A DNA stretch of 64,000 nucleotides from Solirubrobacter deserti (GTDB lineage Bacteria > Actinomycetota > Thermoleophilia > Solirubrobacterales > Solirubrobacteraceae). The stretch covers positions 806,001 through 870,000 of the forward strand of contig NZ_QPKJ02000001.1 of the NCBI RefSeq assembly GCF_003344625.1. Direction: 5' to 3'. Shown in pieces: positions 17,953 through 27,199 of this stretch. Position numbers and translations under genes: made by a program. Every line of letters begins with the position of its first letter. The stretch's first letter is position 1. The notes beneath the pieces were generated by a model. That model made no database searches and had not been told where the DNA came from. It saw only the letters and a program-made list of their open reading frames with translations.

Positions 17953-19251
17953 TCAGCGCGGCCTGAGCGCGTACAGCGTCGAGTAGCCGGTCAGGAAGAT
18001 CGTGCGGCCGTCGCTGATGACGGGGTTGAACGCGCCGCGGCCCATCGTGAACACGGCCTTGCCGGTGCGCACGCCGCGGCCCGTCGTGGTCTTCTTGCCC
18101 CAGTTCGAGTAGTAGACGACGTCGCCGACGACGGTCGCGCCGCCGCTGATCTTGCCGCCTTCCTTCTTGGACCAGATGACCTTGCCGTTGCGGGCGTCGA
18201 CGGCGTAGAAGGTGCCGTCGTAGGAGCCGAAGAAGACGGTCGGCTTGCCGCCCTTGGGCTGCATCACCGCGGGCGAGGCGTACACGTAGGACCCGGTGCC
18301 CTTCGTCCACGCGAGCTTGCCGTTGTCGGACGAGAACGAGTACATGCGGCCGTCCGTGTTGCCCAGATACACGCGGCCGAAGGCGACGGCCGGCGTGGAG
18401 TAGAACTGGCCCGATCCCAGGCCGAAGCGCGCGCCGCGGGTGGTGGACGCCCACACCTGCTTGCCGTCGGGCTGGCGGATCGCGTACACGCGGCCCTTGT
18501 AGTCGCCGAAGTAGAGCTTCCCGTTGGCCAGCGCGAGCCCGGCCTTCACCGCGCCGCTCGCCTTGAACGTCCAGCGCACGCCCCCGTCGCCGGCGCGCAG
18601 GTTGTAGACCGTCCCGTTCTCGGACCCGAAGTACACACGGTTGCCGTCGAAGACCGGAGAGGATTCAGAACGTGACGGCAGCAGCCGCTTCCACAGGATC
18701 TTGCCCGTCTCGGCGTCCAGGGCGAAGATCGCGCCGGGCTTGCGGCGCCCGCGCTCGAGCACCGTGGCGAACACGCGCCCGTTGCCGTAGGCGGGGGTGG
18801 AGGCGGCCAGGTGACCGATCTTGCGCTTCCAGACGGCCTTGCCGGTGCGCTTGTCGATCGCGTGCAGCGCGCCGTTGTTGCGCAGGACGAACAGCTTGCC
18901 CTCGGCCATCGACGGCGAGAACTCCATCAGCACCGAGCCCGGGTAGGTCCACACGCGCCGGAAGGGCGGCCGCAGCTGCTGTGAAGCGGGCAGGAACTTG
19001 CGCTTGTCCTTGGAGTAGCCGTAGCCCGCCCACACGAAGTTGCGCAGCGGATCCTGCTGCTTGGACTTGGCGGGCGGCTCCGTGGGAACCGGGGTCGGCT
19101 CGGCGGTGACCGTCGGCTCCTCGACGAACGCGACGTCCTCGTTGTTCACGTCCTCGGGCGGGCGCGTCAGTGCGAACACGGCGCCCCCGGCGACGAGCAC
19201 GAGCGCCACCACGGCGGTGGCACCCAGGAGCCACTTCTTCCTGGCCGTCAT
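17953..19251 (-). CDS. membrane-anchored PQQ-type beta-propeller protein
   Basis: 432 residues. Residues 7-28 are a single membrane segment (WLLGATAVVALVLVAGGAVF), followed by a Pro/Thr/Glu-rich linker and then about eight propeller blades. Blade signatures recur: DKRTGKAVWKRKI, DAETGKILWKR, FGSENGTVYNLRAGDGGVRW, DARNGKVIWSKK. Such proteins resemble BamB but usually lack PQQ-enzyme residues and serve as extracytoplasmic scaffolds. It probably faces outside the membrane. It is divergent from the tRNA nucleotidyltransferase-like gene with only 35 bp between. Confidence 0.85.
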   Translation of the reverse strand: MTARKKWLLGATAVVALVLVAGGAVFALTRPPEDVNNEDVAFVEEPTVTAEPTPVPTEPPAKSKQQDPLRNFVWAGYGYSKDKRKFLPASQQLRPPFRRVWTYPGSVLMEFSPSMAEGKLFVLRNNGALHAIDKRTGKAVWKRKIGHLAASTPAYGNGRVFATVLERGRRKPGAIFALDAETGKILWKRLLPSRSESSPVFDGNRVYFGSENGTVYNLRAGDGGVRWTFKASGAVKAGLALANGKLYFGDYKGRVYAIRQPDGKQVWASTTRGARFGLGSGQFYSTPAVAFGRVYLGNTDGRMYSFSSDNGKLAWTKGTGSYVYASPAVMQPKGGKPTVFFGSYDGTFYAVDARNGKVIWSKKEGGKISGGATVVGDVVYYSNWGKKTTTGRGVRTGKAVFTMGRGAFNPVISDGRTIFLTGYSTLYALRPR

Positions 19252-19286
19252 GGGCCAAGCAGGGTAGAGGGGCCACTTAACGGAAC

Positions 19287-20216
19287 ATGTGGGCCATGGA
19301 GTTCCTCGACGGCGAGCGCGACGTGTACCTGGTGGGCGGCGCCGTGCGCGACGAGCTGCTCGGGCGCACGCCGAAGGAGCTCGACTTCGTCGTCGAAGGC
19401 GACGCGATCGCGGTCGCCCGGCGCGTGGCGGGACGATTGGACGCCGAGCTCACGGTCCACGAGCGCTTCGGGACCGCGACCGTCCGCACCGCGACCGACG
19501 CGATCGACTTCACCAGCGCCCGCACGGAGACCTACGAGCGGCCCGGTGCACTGCCCACCGTGCATCTCGGCGCGACCCTCAAGCAGGACCTGGCTCGCCG
19601 CGACTTCACGGTCAACGCCATCGCCCGCACACTCGACGGTGACCTGATCCCCTGGACGGGCGCGCTCGCGGACCTGCGCGGCCGCGTCCTGCGCGTCCTG
19701 CACGACCGCTCGTTCATCGACGACCCGACGCGCATGCTGCGGCTCGTGCGTTACGCGCACCGCCTGAACTTCGAGCCGGACCCGCGCACGCGGGAGCTGT
19801 TCGACCTCGACCTGCTGCAGACCGTCAGCCAGGACCGCGTGAACCGCGAGATCCGGCTGCTGCTGGACGAGTCGCCGCACCTGCTCAGCCAGTACGGCCC
19901 GCTGTCCGACGCGCCCGACATCACCGCGGCGCTCAAGCTCCATACCCGTACCGACGTCCCCGACGCCGACCTGTGGCGCCTATTACGCCGCGAGCGGCCG
20001 GAAACCGTCGACCTGCTCGTCGCCGCGGGCGACAGAGGCGCCCGCCGCTACCGCGACCACCTTCGCCACCAGCGGCTGGAGATCGGCGGCCGCGACCTGA
20101 TCGAGCGCGGCCTCACCGGCCCCGCCATCGGCGCCGGGCTGGAACGCGCGACCGTCGCGATGCTCGAGGGCCGCGCGCCCGACCGTGAGTCCCAACTCCA
20201 GGTTGCGCTTTCCTAA
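19287..20216 (+). CDS. tRNA nucleotidyltransferase / poly(A) polymerase-like protein
   Basis: 309 residues of class II CCA- or A-adding enzymes. Visible motifs are YLVGGAVRDELLGR, the RRDFTVNAIA motif and DDPTRMLRLVRYAHRLNFE. The metal-binding motif normally D-x-D reads E31-L-D33. The protein ends soon after the neck domain with no HD or CBS domain, so it could be a minimal CCA or A-adding enzyme or a paralog. A second ATG three codons in (19296) is an equally plausible start. It is closely followed by yggS. Confidence 0.8.
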   Translation: MWAMEFLDGERDVYLVGGAVRDELLGRTPKELDFVVEGDAIAVARRVAGRLDAELTVHERFGTATVRTATDAIDFTSARTETYERPGALPTVHLGATLKQDLARRDFTVNAIARTLDGDLIPWTGALADLRGRVLRVLHDRSFIDDPTRMLRLVRYAHRLNFEPDPRTRELFDLDLLQTVSQDRVNREIRLLLDESPHLLSQYGPLSDAPDITAALKLHTRTDVPDADLWRLLRRERPETVDLLVAAGDRGARRYRDHLRHQRLEIGGRDLIERGLTGPAIGAGLERATVAMLEGRAPDRESQLQVALS

Positions 20217-20222
20217 CGCCCC

Positions 20223-20870
20223 ATGCCGCGCCAGTTCACCGACCTCGACGCCGACCGCATCCGCGCCAACCTCGAACGGATCAAGAGCGACATCGCGGAC
20301 GCGGGCCGCGACCCGGCCGAGGTCGAGATCCTGGCGGCGGTCAAGTACGTCCCGATGGAGGAGATCGGCACGCTGGCCGAGGCCGGGCTCACGCTGCTGG
20401 GCGAGAACCGCGCCCAGGAGCTCGAGGACAAGGCGACGCGCCACCCGGGCTTCCGCTGGCACTTCATCGGCCAACTGCAGTCGCGCAAGGTCAAGCAGAT
20501 CCTCCCGCACGCGACCCTGGTCCACTCCGTCGCGTCCGAGTCCGCGCTCAACCAGCTGGCCAAGCACGGCACGCCCGACACCGAGATCCTGCTCGAGGTC
20601 AACGTCGCGCAGGAGCCGGGCAAGGCCGGCATCGCGCCCGACGAGCTCGAGCGCTATCTGGAGGCGAGCCGCGTCAACGTCGTGGGACTGATGACGATGC
20701 CGCCGTTCGCCTCCGACCCCGAAGCCAGCCGCCCGCACTTCGCCCACCTGCGGGAGCTCGCGCACGCCCACGGCCTGCAGCACCTGAGCATGGGCACGTC
20801 CCAGGACTTCGCGGTCGCTGCAGCGGAGGGTGCAACGATTGTGCGAATCGGCACCACGTTGTACACGTAG
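20223..20870 (+). CDS. YggS family pyridoxal phosphate homeostasis protein
   Basis: 215 residues, a single-domain alanine-racemase-type TIM barrel. The PLP lysine is in ILAAVKYVP; LGENRAQEL, WHFIGQLQSRK, VHSVAS, LLEVNVAQEPGKAGI, LMTMPP and LSMGTSQDF are all family motifs. The protein buffers PLP and amino-acid/CoA balance and has no racemase activity. In Gram-positive genomes it sits next to sepF, as here. Confidence 0.93.
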   Translation: MPRQFTDLDADRIRANLERIKSDIADAGRDPAEVEILAAVKYVPMEEIGTLAEAGLTLLGENRAQELEDKATRHPGFRWHFIGQLQSRKVKQILPHATLVHSVASESALNQLAKHGTPDTEILLEVNVAQEPGKAGIAPDELERYLEASRVNVVGLMTMPPFASDPEASRPHFAHLRELAHAHGLQHLSMGTSQDFAVAAAEGATIVRIGTTLYT

Positions 20871-20918
20871 GATGGTTTGCAGGGAAAGCGGCGCGCGCCG
20901 CGAACCGAGCACCGACCC

Positions 20919-21464
20919 GTGAGCAACTCCTTCCGCAAAGTTCTTGTCTACTTCGGCCTCGCTGAGGACCGCGAGTACTACGACGACGACGAGCCCGACT
21001 ACCAGGAGCCCGAGCGGGAGACCGCGGCCCGGTACGAGGAGCGCCCGAACGTCCGCCGGATGCCTTCGCGGCGCCGCCGTGACGAGATCGACGACATCTT
21101 CGGCGACGACTCTCCGTCCGAGCGCCGGACCACCCAGCTCCGTCCCGTGGGAGGAACGGCTTCACGGCCTGCCAACGGCCGCGGGGAGGTTCGCGTGCAT
21201 CTCGTGGTGCCCAAGTCGTTCAACGACGCCCAGGACGTCGCCGACAAGTTCAAGGAATCGATCCCGGTGATCGTCAACCTGCAGGGCGCGGACCCCAACC
21301 TGTCCGTGCGCTTCGTCGACTTCGTGTCGGGCCTGACGTACGCGCTCGACGGCGGCATGCAGCGGATCGCCAACAAGGTGTTCCTGCTCACCCCGCGCAA
21401 CGTCGAGGTGTCCGCCGAGGAGCGGGCCGCGCTCATCGAGAAGGGCTTCTTCAACCAGTCCTAG
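20919..21464 (+). CDS. sepF: cell division protein SepF
   Basis: 181 residues. The start at GTG gives VSNSFRKVLVYFGLAEDREYYDDD, the membrane-binding amphipathic helix typical of SepF; the frame is open 14 codons upstream but that part is unrelated. An acidic and then Arg-rich linker precedes the FtsZ-binding domain (VHLVVPKSFNDAQDVADKFK, VIVNLQG, RFVDFVSGLTYALDGGMQRI, VFLLTPRNVEV). It anchors and bundles FtsZ at the septum, which matters in actinobacteria lacking FtsA. Confidence 0.95.
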   Translation: MSNSFRKVLVYFGLAEDREYYDDDEPDYQEPERETAARYEERPNVRRMPSRRRRDEIDDIFGDDSPSERRTTQLRPVGGTASRPANGRGEVRVHLVVPKSFNDAQDVADKFKESIPVIVNLQGADPNLSVRFVDFVSGLTYALDGGMQRIANKVFLLTPRNVEVSAEERAALIEKGFFNQS

Positions 21465-21479
21465 ACTGGCGGGCCGACT

Positions 21480-22208
21480 ATGCAGGTCGGCTTCATCGGA
21501 TCGGGCAACATGGCGAGCGCGCTGGCGCGTGGCTGGGGCGACCCCGTGCTCGCCAGCGACTCCGGCTCCGGCCGGGCCCAGACCCTCGTGGACGAGCTCG
21601 GCGGCGAGCGCCTGTCCAACGCCGAGGTCTTCGAACGCGCCGACCTCGTGATCCTCGCGCACAAGCCGTACCAGCTCGAGCAGGTGGCCGGACCGATCAC
21701 CACCGAGAAGCCGATCGTGTCGATCCTCGGCCGGGCGACCGTCGCCGAGATCGAGGCCGTCTACCCGAGCTCGCCGGTCATCCGGGTGGAGCCGAACACG
21801 CCCGCCGCCGTGCGCCGCGGCGTGACCGTGCTCGCCGCCTCCGAGCGGCCCGAGGCGGCGACCGTCAGGGCGCTGTTCGAGCGCGTCGGCACGGTGGTCG
21901 AGGTGCCGGAGCGGCTGCTCGACGTCGCCGGCGCGGTGACCGGCGTCGGCCCCGCGTTCTGGGCGCTGTTCGTCGAGGCCTACACCGATTCCGCGGTCCG
22001 TCACGGCATCCCGGCCGCCCAAGCCGCCACACTGGTGACCGAGACCATGGCCGGAACCGCCGCCCTGCTGACCCAGACCGACACGCTCTCCCTCCGCCGC
22101 GGCGTCACCTCGCCCGGCGGCTCGACGGCGCGCGGGCTGGCGGCGCTGGAGCGCGGCGGCGTGCGCGCGGCCGTGGCCCAGGCAATGGACGACGTGGTGG
22201 GAGGCTGA
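21480..22208 (+). CDS. proC: pyrroline-5-carboxylate reductase
   Basis: 242 residues. The N-terminal Rossmann start is [38 protein letters not shown] and the C-terminal dimerisation motif [15 protein letters not shown] are canonical. It reduces pyrroline-5-carboxylate to proline with NAD(P)H. Its place between sepF and yggT is a common Gram-positive arrangement with no metabolic link to division. Slightly shorter than the 265-280 residue norm. Confidence 0.93.
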   Translation: MQVGFIGSGNMASALARGWGDPVLASDSGSGRAQTLVDELGGERLSNAEVFERADLVILAHKPYQLEQVAGPITTEKPIVSILGRATVAEIEAVYPSSPVIRVEPNTPAAVRRGVTVLAASERPEAATVRALFERVGTVVEVPERLLDVAGAVTGVGPAFWALFVEAYTDSAVRHGIPAAQAATLVTETMAGTAALLTQTDTLSLRRGVTSPGGSTARGLAALERGGVRAAVAQAMDDVVGG

Positions 22209-22210
22209 AC

Positions 22211-22495
22211 TTGAACGAGCTCGCGGACTTCTTGGCGGCGCTGATCCTGGTCTACACGCTGATCATCTTCGCCTCGATCATCGTCTCGTGGCTGTTCTCG
22301 TTCGGCGTCCGCGTGCCGTACTCACGCCCGCTGAACGCCGTCTTCGACTTCCTGCGCGACGTGACGAACCCGTACCTGCGGATCTTCCGCCGGCTCGGTC
22401 TGCAGTTCGGGCCGATCGACTTCAGCCCCGTGGTCGCGATCCTCGTCCTGCAGATCGGCGGCGGCTTGCTGGTCGGCCTCATCCGGCCCGGATGA
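22211..22495 (+). CDS. YggT family membrane protein
   Basis: 94 residues with two membrane segments (residues 7-29 and about 70-90) and the conserved central [10 protein letters not shown] motif after FDFLRDVT. The start is TTG, preceded by GGGAGGCT at good spacing. YggT proteins are linked to osmotic stress and to the division cluster. It ends in a four-base ATGA overlap with lspA. No divIVA gene follows it, unlike many actinobacterial clusters. Confidence 0.9.
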   Translation: MNELADFLAALILVYTLIIFASIIVSWLFSFGVRVPYSRPLNAVFDFLRDVTNPYLRIFRRLGLQFGPIDFSPVVAILVLQIGGGLLVGLIRPG

Positions 22496-22953
22496 GCCCG
22501 CGCAGCACGATCCTGCGCGCCGCGATCGTCACGCTCGCGGTGATCGTCGCCGACCAGCTGACCAAGGCGCTCGTCCGCGCGGAGATCGACCGCTTCGAGG
22601 AGATCGAGCTGATCCTCGGCATCAAGCTGGTCCACACCCGCAACACGGGCGTGGCCTTCAGCATGCTGTCCGGGGGCGGGCCGCTGGTCGTGATCATCGC
22701 CTGCGTCGCGCTCGCGGCGCTGCTGATCTTCTTCTTCACGCACCTCAGGCAGCGGCTGATCTGGTTGCCCGTCGGGATGCTGCTCGGCGGCGCGGCCGGA
22801 AACCTGATCGACCGGATCCGGATCGGCGCCGTCACCGACTTCATCGACTTCCCGTACTGGCCGGCGTTCAACGTCGCCGACATCGGCGTGACGTTCGGCG
22901 TGATCGTGCTCATCATCGTCCTCGAGGTCAATGACCGACGTTCGCGTACCTGA
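22492..22953 (+). CDS. lspA: lipoprotein signal peptidase (signal peptidase II)
   Basis: 153 residues with four membrane segments. Catalytic Asp residues lie in [19 protein letters not shown] and [11 protein letters not shown]. Other markers are [10 protein letters not shown] and [12 protein letters not shown]. It cleaves prolipoproteins in the cytoplasmic membrane. The ATG overlaps the yggT stop; the 3' end overlaps the pseudouridine synthase gene by 23 bases. Confidence 0.95.
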   Translation: MSPRSTILRAAIVTLAVIVADQLTKALVRAEIDRFEEIELILGIKLVHTRNTGVAFSMLSGGGPLVVIIACVALAALLIFFFTHLRQRLIWLPVGMLLGGAAGNLIDRIRIGAVTDFIDFPYWPAFNVADIGVTFGVIVLIIVLEVNDRRSRT

Positions 22954-23836
22954 CGAAGCCGCCGGCGAGCGGCTCGACGTCTTCCTGGCCGAGACGGTCG
23001 GCTCCCGCGCGAAGGCGCAGAAGCTGATCGAGGCGGGCCTCGTGCTCGTCGACGGCAAGCCCCGGCAGAAGCGCTACGCGCTGCTCGGGGGCGAGACGAT
23101 CGAGGTCGCGGCCGCGCCAGAAGGGCCGCGCGAAGAGGTCCCCCCCGCCGAGTTCGAGATCGCCTACGAGGACGACCGGCTGATCGTGGTCAACAAGCCG
23201 GCGGGGGTCGTCGTGCACCCGGGCGTCGGCAACCGCGAGGGAACGCTCGTGCAGGCGCTGGCGGGGCGGGTCGCGGGCGGCACCGACCCCGACCGGCCGG
23301 GCGTCGTGCACCGTCTGGACCGCGACACGTCCGGCCTGCTGGTCCTCGCCCGCGACGAGGAGACGCTGTTCGCGCTGCAGGAGGCACTGCGCCGGCGCGA
23401 GGTCACGCGCGAGTACCTGGCACTCGTCGAGGGCCGGCCGCCGGCCAGGCGCGGGACGATCGACGCGCCGCTCGGCCGCGACCGCCGGGTGCGGACGCGG
23501 ATGAGCACGGACACCGACGATCCGCACGAGGCGATCACCCACTTCGAGACCGAGCGGACCTTCCCGAACGACACGCTGTTGACGGTCACGCTGGAAACCG
23601 GGCGCACGCACCAGATCCGGGCGCATCTGTTGGCGATCGGGCATCCCGTGGCCGGCGACCCGGAATACGGCCACGCCGGAAGACACGGCCTTTCCAGGCA
23701 GTTCCTGCACGCGCAACGACTCGCGTTCAATCATCCTGAAACCGGGGCACCGATGGAGCTGCGGGCGCCACTCCCGGAGGACCTGGTCAGGGCCCTCCGG
23801 GAGGCGTCAGGGGAACGAACAGACCATGCGGTGTAG
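22931..23836 (+). CDS. RluA/RluD family pseudouridine synthase
   Basis: 301 residues: an N-terminal S4 RNA-binding domain ([29 protein letters not shown]) and a pseudouridine synthase domain with the catalytic Asp in [17 protein letters not shown], plus [10 protein letters not shown] and [19 protein letters not shown]. It likely modifies 23S rRNA helix 69 or a related site; the exact target cannot be assigned. It is translationally overlapped with lspA, a very common pairing. Confidence 0.93.
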   Translation: MTDVRVPDEAAGERLDVFLAETVGSRAKAQKLIEAGLVLVDGKPRQKRYALLGGETIEVAAAPEGPREEVPPAEFEIAYEDDRLIVVNKPAGVVVHPGVGNREGTLVQALAGRVAGGTDPDRPGVVHRLDRDTSGLLVLARDEETLFALQEALRRREVTREYLALVEGRPPARRGTIDAPLGRDRRVRTRMSTDTDDPHEAITHFETERTFPNDTLLTVTLETGRTHQIRAHLLAIGHPVAGDPEYGHAGRHGLSRQFLHAQRLAFNHPETGAPMELRAPLPEDLVRALREASGERTDHAV

Positions 23837-24046
23837 GGGAACCTAGGCCGGCTCGTCACAGACCGAAACGCAGGCGTCCGCAAAAACTTTTCTAAACTCT
23901 TCGCGAGCACGTTCCCTACCCCGGGCTGTGAGCTTCCAGATGAAGCGAGCGTCCCGAGGCCGCGGTTCCTGCCCGGCGCCTGTCAGCCGGGTCCGCGTCA
24001 CCTCATCGCCCGGATTCCATATCCCACGTAACAAGGAGAAACTCCC
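23837..24046 (+). promoter_or_regulatory. rpsB upstream leader region
   Basis: A 210-bp gap before rpsB. A local AT-rich patch (CAAAAACTTTTCTAAACTC near 23881) stands out and may hold a -10 element (TAAACT, 23893-23898), though no good -35 is seen. Downstream is a hairpin CCCGGC / GCCGGG (23972-23991). A strong ribosome site AAGGAG (24033-24038) precedes the ATG by eight bases. A ribosomal-protein leader with autoregulation is possible but not recognised. Confidence 0.5.
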
Positions 24047-25306
24047 ATGGCCGAAGTTGGCCTCAAGGAGCTGCTGGAAGCCGGAGTCCACTTCGGTCAT
24101 CAGACGCGCCGCTGGAACCCGAAGATGCGCCGCTTCATCCACGGCGAGCGTGGCGGCATCTACCTGATCGACCTGATCAAGACGCAGGCCCTGCTCGAGC
24201 AGGCCCAGCGTTTCGCGACCGAGATCGCCCACCGCGGCGGCACGGTCCTGTTCGTCGGCACCAAGAAGCAGGCGCGCGACGGCATCAAGGAGATCGCCGA
24301 AGCGTCGAACATGCCGTACGTCAACCACCGCTGGCTCGGTGGCCTGCTGACGAACTACCAGACGATGTCCGCGCGCATCAAGCGCCTGCACGACCTCGAG
24401 CGCTACGCCTCCGAGGGCCAGCTGTCGCTGCTGCCGACGCGCGAGCGCCTGGCCGCCGAGGCCGACCTCCTGAAGCTGCAGGCCAACCTGGGCGGCGTCA
24501 AGAACATGACGCGCGTCCCGGACGCGATGTTCGTCATCGACCTCAAGACCGAGGCGATCGCCGTGCGCGAGGCCCAGCGCCTGCGCATCCCGATCATCGG
24601 CCTGGTCGACACGAACGCCGACCCGGACGGCATCGACTACGTGATCCCGGGCAACGACGACGCGATCCGCGCCTGCAACATCATCACCCAGGCGATCGGA
24701 GACGTCGTCCAGCAGGGCCGCGCCCGCTTCCGCTCCGAGGAGGAGCAGGCCCGCGCCGAGGCCGCCGCGCAGCAGCAGCGCGAAGCCGAGGAGCGCGCCC
24801 GCCGCGAGGCCGAGGAGCAGGCCGCCGCCGAGGCCGCCAAGCGCGCCGAGGCCGAGGCCGCGCTGACGCACGCCGGCGAGGGCGTGCCGCGCGAAGAGGC
24901 CGAGGCGCAGGTCGCCCAGGCCGTCCAGGATCTGGGCCGCCCGGTCGCGCACCGCCGTCAGGCCGAGGCCGAGGCCGCCGTTCAGGCCGCCGAGGAGCCG
25001 GGTATCCCCGCCACGGGCGGCGCCAACCCGCCGCTGCGCGAGCGCCAGAACCCGGGCGGCGCGGAGCGCGAGAAGGCGCCGGCGTCCCCGACCGAGGAGC
25101 CGACCCCGTCCGCGGGCGAGCAGGCTCGGGCGGCGGCCGCCGCCGCCAAGGCCGAGCCGGCGCCCGCCGCTCCGGAGCCGGGCCCGAGCCCGGTCGCCGA
25201 GGAGGCCGCCGCGGCCGCCCCCGCCGACGTCGAAGCTGCCGCTCCCACGCCTGAGCCCGAAGCGCCCGCCGCCGACGTGACGGCGGACGAAAAGACCGAG
25301 AACTAA
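24047..25306 (+). CDS. rpsB: 30S ribosomal protein S2 with long C-terminal extension
   Basis: 419 residues; the S2 core is usually about 230-260. Residues 1-228 are a standard S2: LLEAGVHFGHQTRRWNPKM, IYLIDLIKTQ, GTVLFVGTKKQA, NHRWLGGLLTNYQT, IIGLVDTNADPDGIDYVIPGNDDA. From about residue 229 a highly charged Glu/Arg/Ala helix begins, then an Ala/Pro/Glu-rich low-complexity tail with no predicted fold. The extension keeps GC-rich third positions and has no internal stop, so it is probably translated. It heads the rpsB-tsf-pyrH-frr series. Confidence 0.95.
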   Translation: MAEVGLKELLEAGVHFGHQTRRWNPKMRRFIHGERGGIYLIDLIKTQALLEQAQRFATEIAHRGGTVLFVGTKKQARDGIKEIAEASNMPYVNHRWLGGLLTNYQTMSARIKRLHDLERYASEGQLSLLPTRERLAAEADLLKLQANLGGVKNMTRVPDAMFVIDLKTEAIAVREAQRLRIPIIGLVDTNADPDGIDYVIPGNDDAIRACNIITQAIGDVVQQGRARFRSEEEQARAEAAAQQQREAEERARREAEEQAAAEAAKRAEAEAALTHAGEGVPREEAEAQVAQAVQDLGRPVAHRRQAEAEAAVQAAEEPGIPATGGANPPLRERQNPGGAEREKAPASPTEEPTPSAGEQARAAAAAAKAEPAPAAPEPGPSPVAEEAAAAAPADVEAAAPTPEPEAPAADVTADEKTEN

Positions 25307-25315
25307 GGACGAGAC

Positions 25316-25924
25316 GTGACGACCCCCACCATTTCCGCCAAGCAGGTCAAGGAGCTCCGCGACCGTACGGGCGCGGGCATGATGGACTGCAAGAACGCCC
25401 TCGCCGAGACGGGCGGCGACATCGACGCCGCCGTCGAGCTGCTGCGCGTCCGCCTGGGCGACAAGGCGCTCAAGGTCGGTGACCGCGAGGCCACCGAGGG
25501 CACCGTCGCCTCCTACATCCACTCCAACGGCAAGGTCGGCGTGCTGGTCGAGGTCGACTGCAACACCGACTTCGTCGCGCGCAACGACGACTTCCAGGCA
25601 TTCGCCCGCGAGATTGCGATGCACATCGCCGCCTCGCCGCAGGTCAAGTACGTCTCCGAGGACGAGATCTCCCAGGAGGCCAAGGACGCCGAGCTGCGCG
25701 TGTTCGAGCAGCAGGCGGCCGACAAGCCCGAGCACATCCGCCCAAAGATCGCCGAGGGCAAGCTCAAGGCCTGGATGAACGACGTGGTGCTGCTCAACCA
25801 GCCGCACGTCAACCAGGACAAGTACGACGGCAAGACGATCGAGGAGCTGCGCGCGAACCTCTCCGGCACCGCCGGCGAGAACATCGTGATCCGGCGCTTC
25901 GCCCGCTTCGCGGTCGGCGCGTAG
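25316..25924 (+). CDS. tsf: translation elongation factor Ts, short form
   Basis: 202 residues, similar in length to the short Thermus-type EF-Ts rather than the 270-290 residue forms of most actinobacteria. The UBA-like N-terminal domain reads VKELRDRTGAGMMDCKNALAE; the core contains VEVDCNTDFVARNDDF and MHIAAS. The EF-Tu-contacting TDFVAR motif is intact. It exchanges GDP for GTP on EF-Tu. The GTG start is nine bases past rpsB. Confidence 0.94.
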   Translation: MTTPTISAKQVKELRDRTGAGMMDCKNALAETGGDIDAAVELLRVRLGDKALKVGDREATEGTVASYIHSNGKVGVLVEVDCNTDFVARNDDFQAFAREIAMHIAASPQVKYVSEDEISQEAKDAELRVFEQQAADKPEHIRPKIAEGKLKAWMNDVVLLNQPHVNQDKYDGKTIEELRANLSGTAGENIVIRRFARFAVGA

Positions 25925-25925
25925 G

Positions 25926-26645
25926 TTGTCCGATCCGGTCTTCAGTCGGGTCCTGATCAAGCTGTCGGGCGAGGCCCTCATGGGCCCGCTCGACTACGGG
26001 ACCGACCCCGAGACGGTCGGGAAGATCGCCGACCAGCTCAAGACGGTCCACGATCGCGGCGTGGAGATCGGCATCGTCCTCGGCGCGGGCAACATCTATC
26101 GCGGGTTGGCCGCCGCCGCCGAGGGCATGGACCGTGCCACCGGTGACTACATGGGCATGCTCGCGATCGTGCTCAACGCGCTCACGCTGCAGGACGCGCT
26201 GGAGACGCGGGGCGTGCACACGCGCGTGCAGTCGGCGATCACGATCTCCGAGGTCGCCGAGCCGTACATCCGCCGGCGGGCGATGCGCCATCTCGAGAAG
26301 AAGCGCGTCGTGATCTTCGCCGCGGGCACGGGCAACCCGTTCTTCACCTCCGACACCGCGGCCGCGCTGCGCGCCGTGGAGATGCACGCGGAGATCCTGC
26401 TGATGGCCAAGAACGGCGTCGACGGCATCTACACGGCCGATCCGCGCAAGGACCCGGACGCCGAGTTCATCTCGGAGATCACCGCCAAGGAGGCGCTCCA
26501 GCGCGACCTGCGGGTGATGGACCAGACGGCGTTCGCCCTGTGCATGGAGAACGGCCTGAACATCCGGGTCTTCGACATGGCCGACGACTCCAACATCAAC
26601 CGGATAATCTCCGGCGATCGAGTGGGGACGCTGGTGACGACGTGA
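25926..26645 (+). CDS. pyrH: uridylate kinase
   Basis: 239-residue amino-acid-kinase fold enzyme phosphorylating UMP. Motifs: VLIKLSGEALMG, GIVLGAGNIYRG, DYMGMLAIVLNAL, FFTSDTAAALRAVE and KNGVDGIYTADPRKDP. The TTG start immediately follows the tsf stop. The 3' end overlaps the frr GTG start by four bases. Confidence 0.95.
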   Translation: MSDPVFSRVLIKLSGEALMGPLDYGTDPETVGKIADQLKTVHDRGVEIGIVLGAGNIYRGLAAAAEGMDRATGDYMGMLAIVLNALTLQDALETRGVHTRVQSAITISEVAEPYIRRRAMRHLEKKRVVIFAAGTGNPFFTSDTAAALRAVEMHAEILLMAKNGVDGIYTADPRKDPDAEFISEITAKEALQRDLRVMDQTAFALCMENGLNIRVFDMADDSNINRIISGDRVGTLVTT

Positions 26646-27199
26646 TCGACGAACTGCTTACAGACGCGCGCGAGCACATGGACAAATCCGTGGAGGCGAC
26701 GCGCCAGAAATTCCTTTCGGTGCGCGCCGGACGGGCCAACCCGTCGCTGCTGGACCGCATCAACGTGGAGTACTACGGGACCATGACGCCGCTGAAGCAG
26801 ATGGCGTCGATCAGTGCTCCCGAGCCCCGGCTGCTCACCGTGCAGCCGTACGACAAGAGCTCGATCAAGGCGATCGAGCGGGCCATCCAGGAATCGGACC
26901 TCGGGCTCACGCCCAACAACGACGGCTCCGTCGTGCGCCTGGTGCTGCCGGAGCTCACCGAGGAACGCCGCAAGCAGCTCGTCAAGGTCGTCAAGAGCTT
27001 GACCGAGGACGGCAAGGTCGCGCTGCGCAACATCCGGCGCGACGTCATGCACGACCTCAAGGAGCTCAAGGACGCCGGTGAGGCCGGCGCCGACGACGAG
27101 CATCGCGCCGAAGAAGCGCTGCAGAAGCTGACCAACGAGAAGGTCGCCGAGCTCGACGCGCTGCTCAAGGCCAAGGAAGCCGAGATCACCGAGGTGTGA
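26642..27199 (+). CDS. frr: ribosome recycling factor
   Basis: 185 residues, full length for RRF. The three-helix bundle and beta domain are clear: KSVEATRQKFLSVRAGRANPSLLDRI, VEYYGTMTPLKQMASIS, then ALRNIRRDVMHDLKELKD. It works with EF-G to split terminated ribosomes. The GTG start overlaps the pyrH stop; the end overlaps uppS by four bases (GTGA). Confidence 0.96.
   Translation: MIDELLTDAREHMDKSVEATRQKFLSVRAGRANPSLLDRINVEYYGTMTPLKQMASISAPEPRLLTVQPYDKSSIKAIERAIQESDLGLTPNNDGSVVRLVLPELTEERRKQLVKVVKSLTEDGKVALRNIRRDVMHDLKELKDAGEAGADDEHRAEEALQKLTNEKVAELDALLKAKEAEITEV

Noticed and set aside
23843..25981. Long reverse open frame of about 712 codons opposite rpsB and tsf
   Set aside because: Pure shadow of two unmistakable translation genes on the forward strand; Leu/Gly/Arg-rich with no domain.
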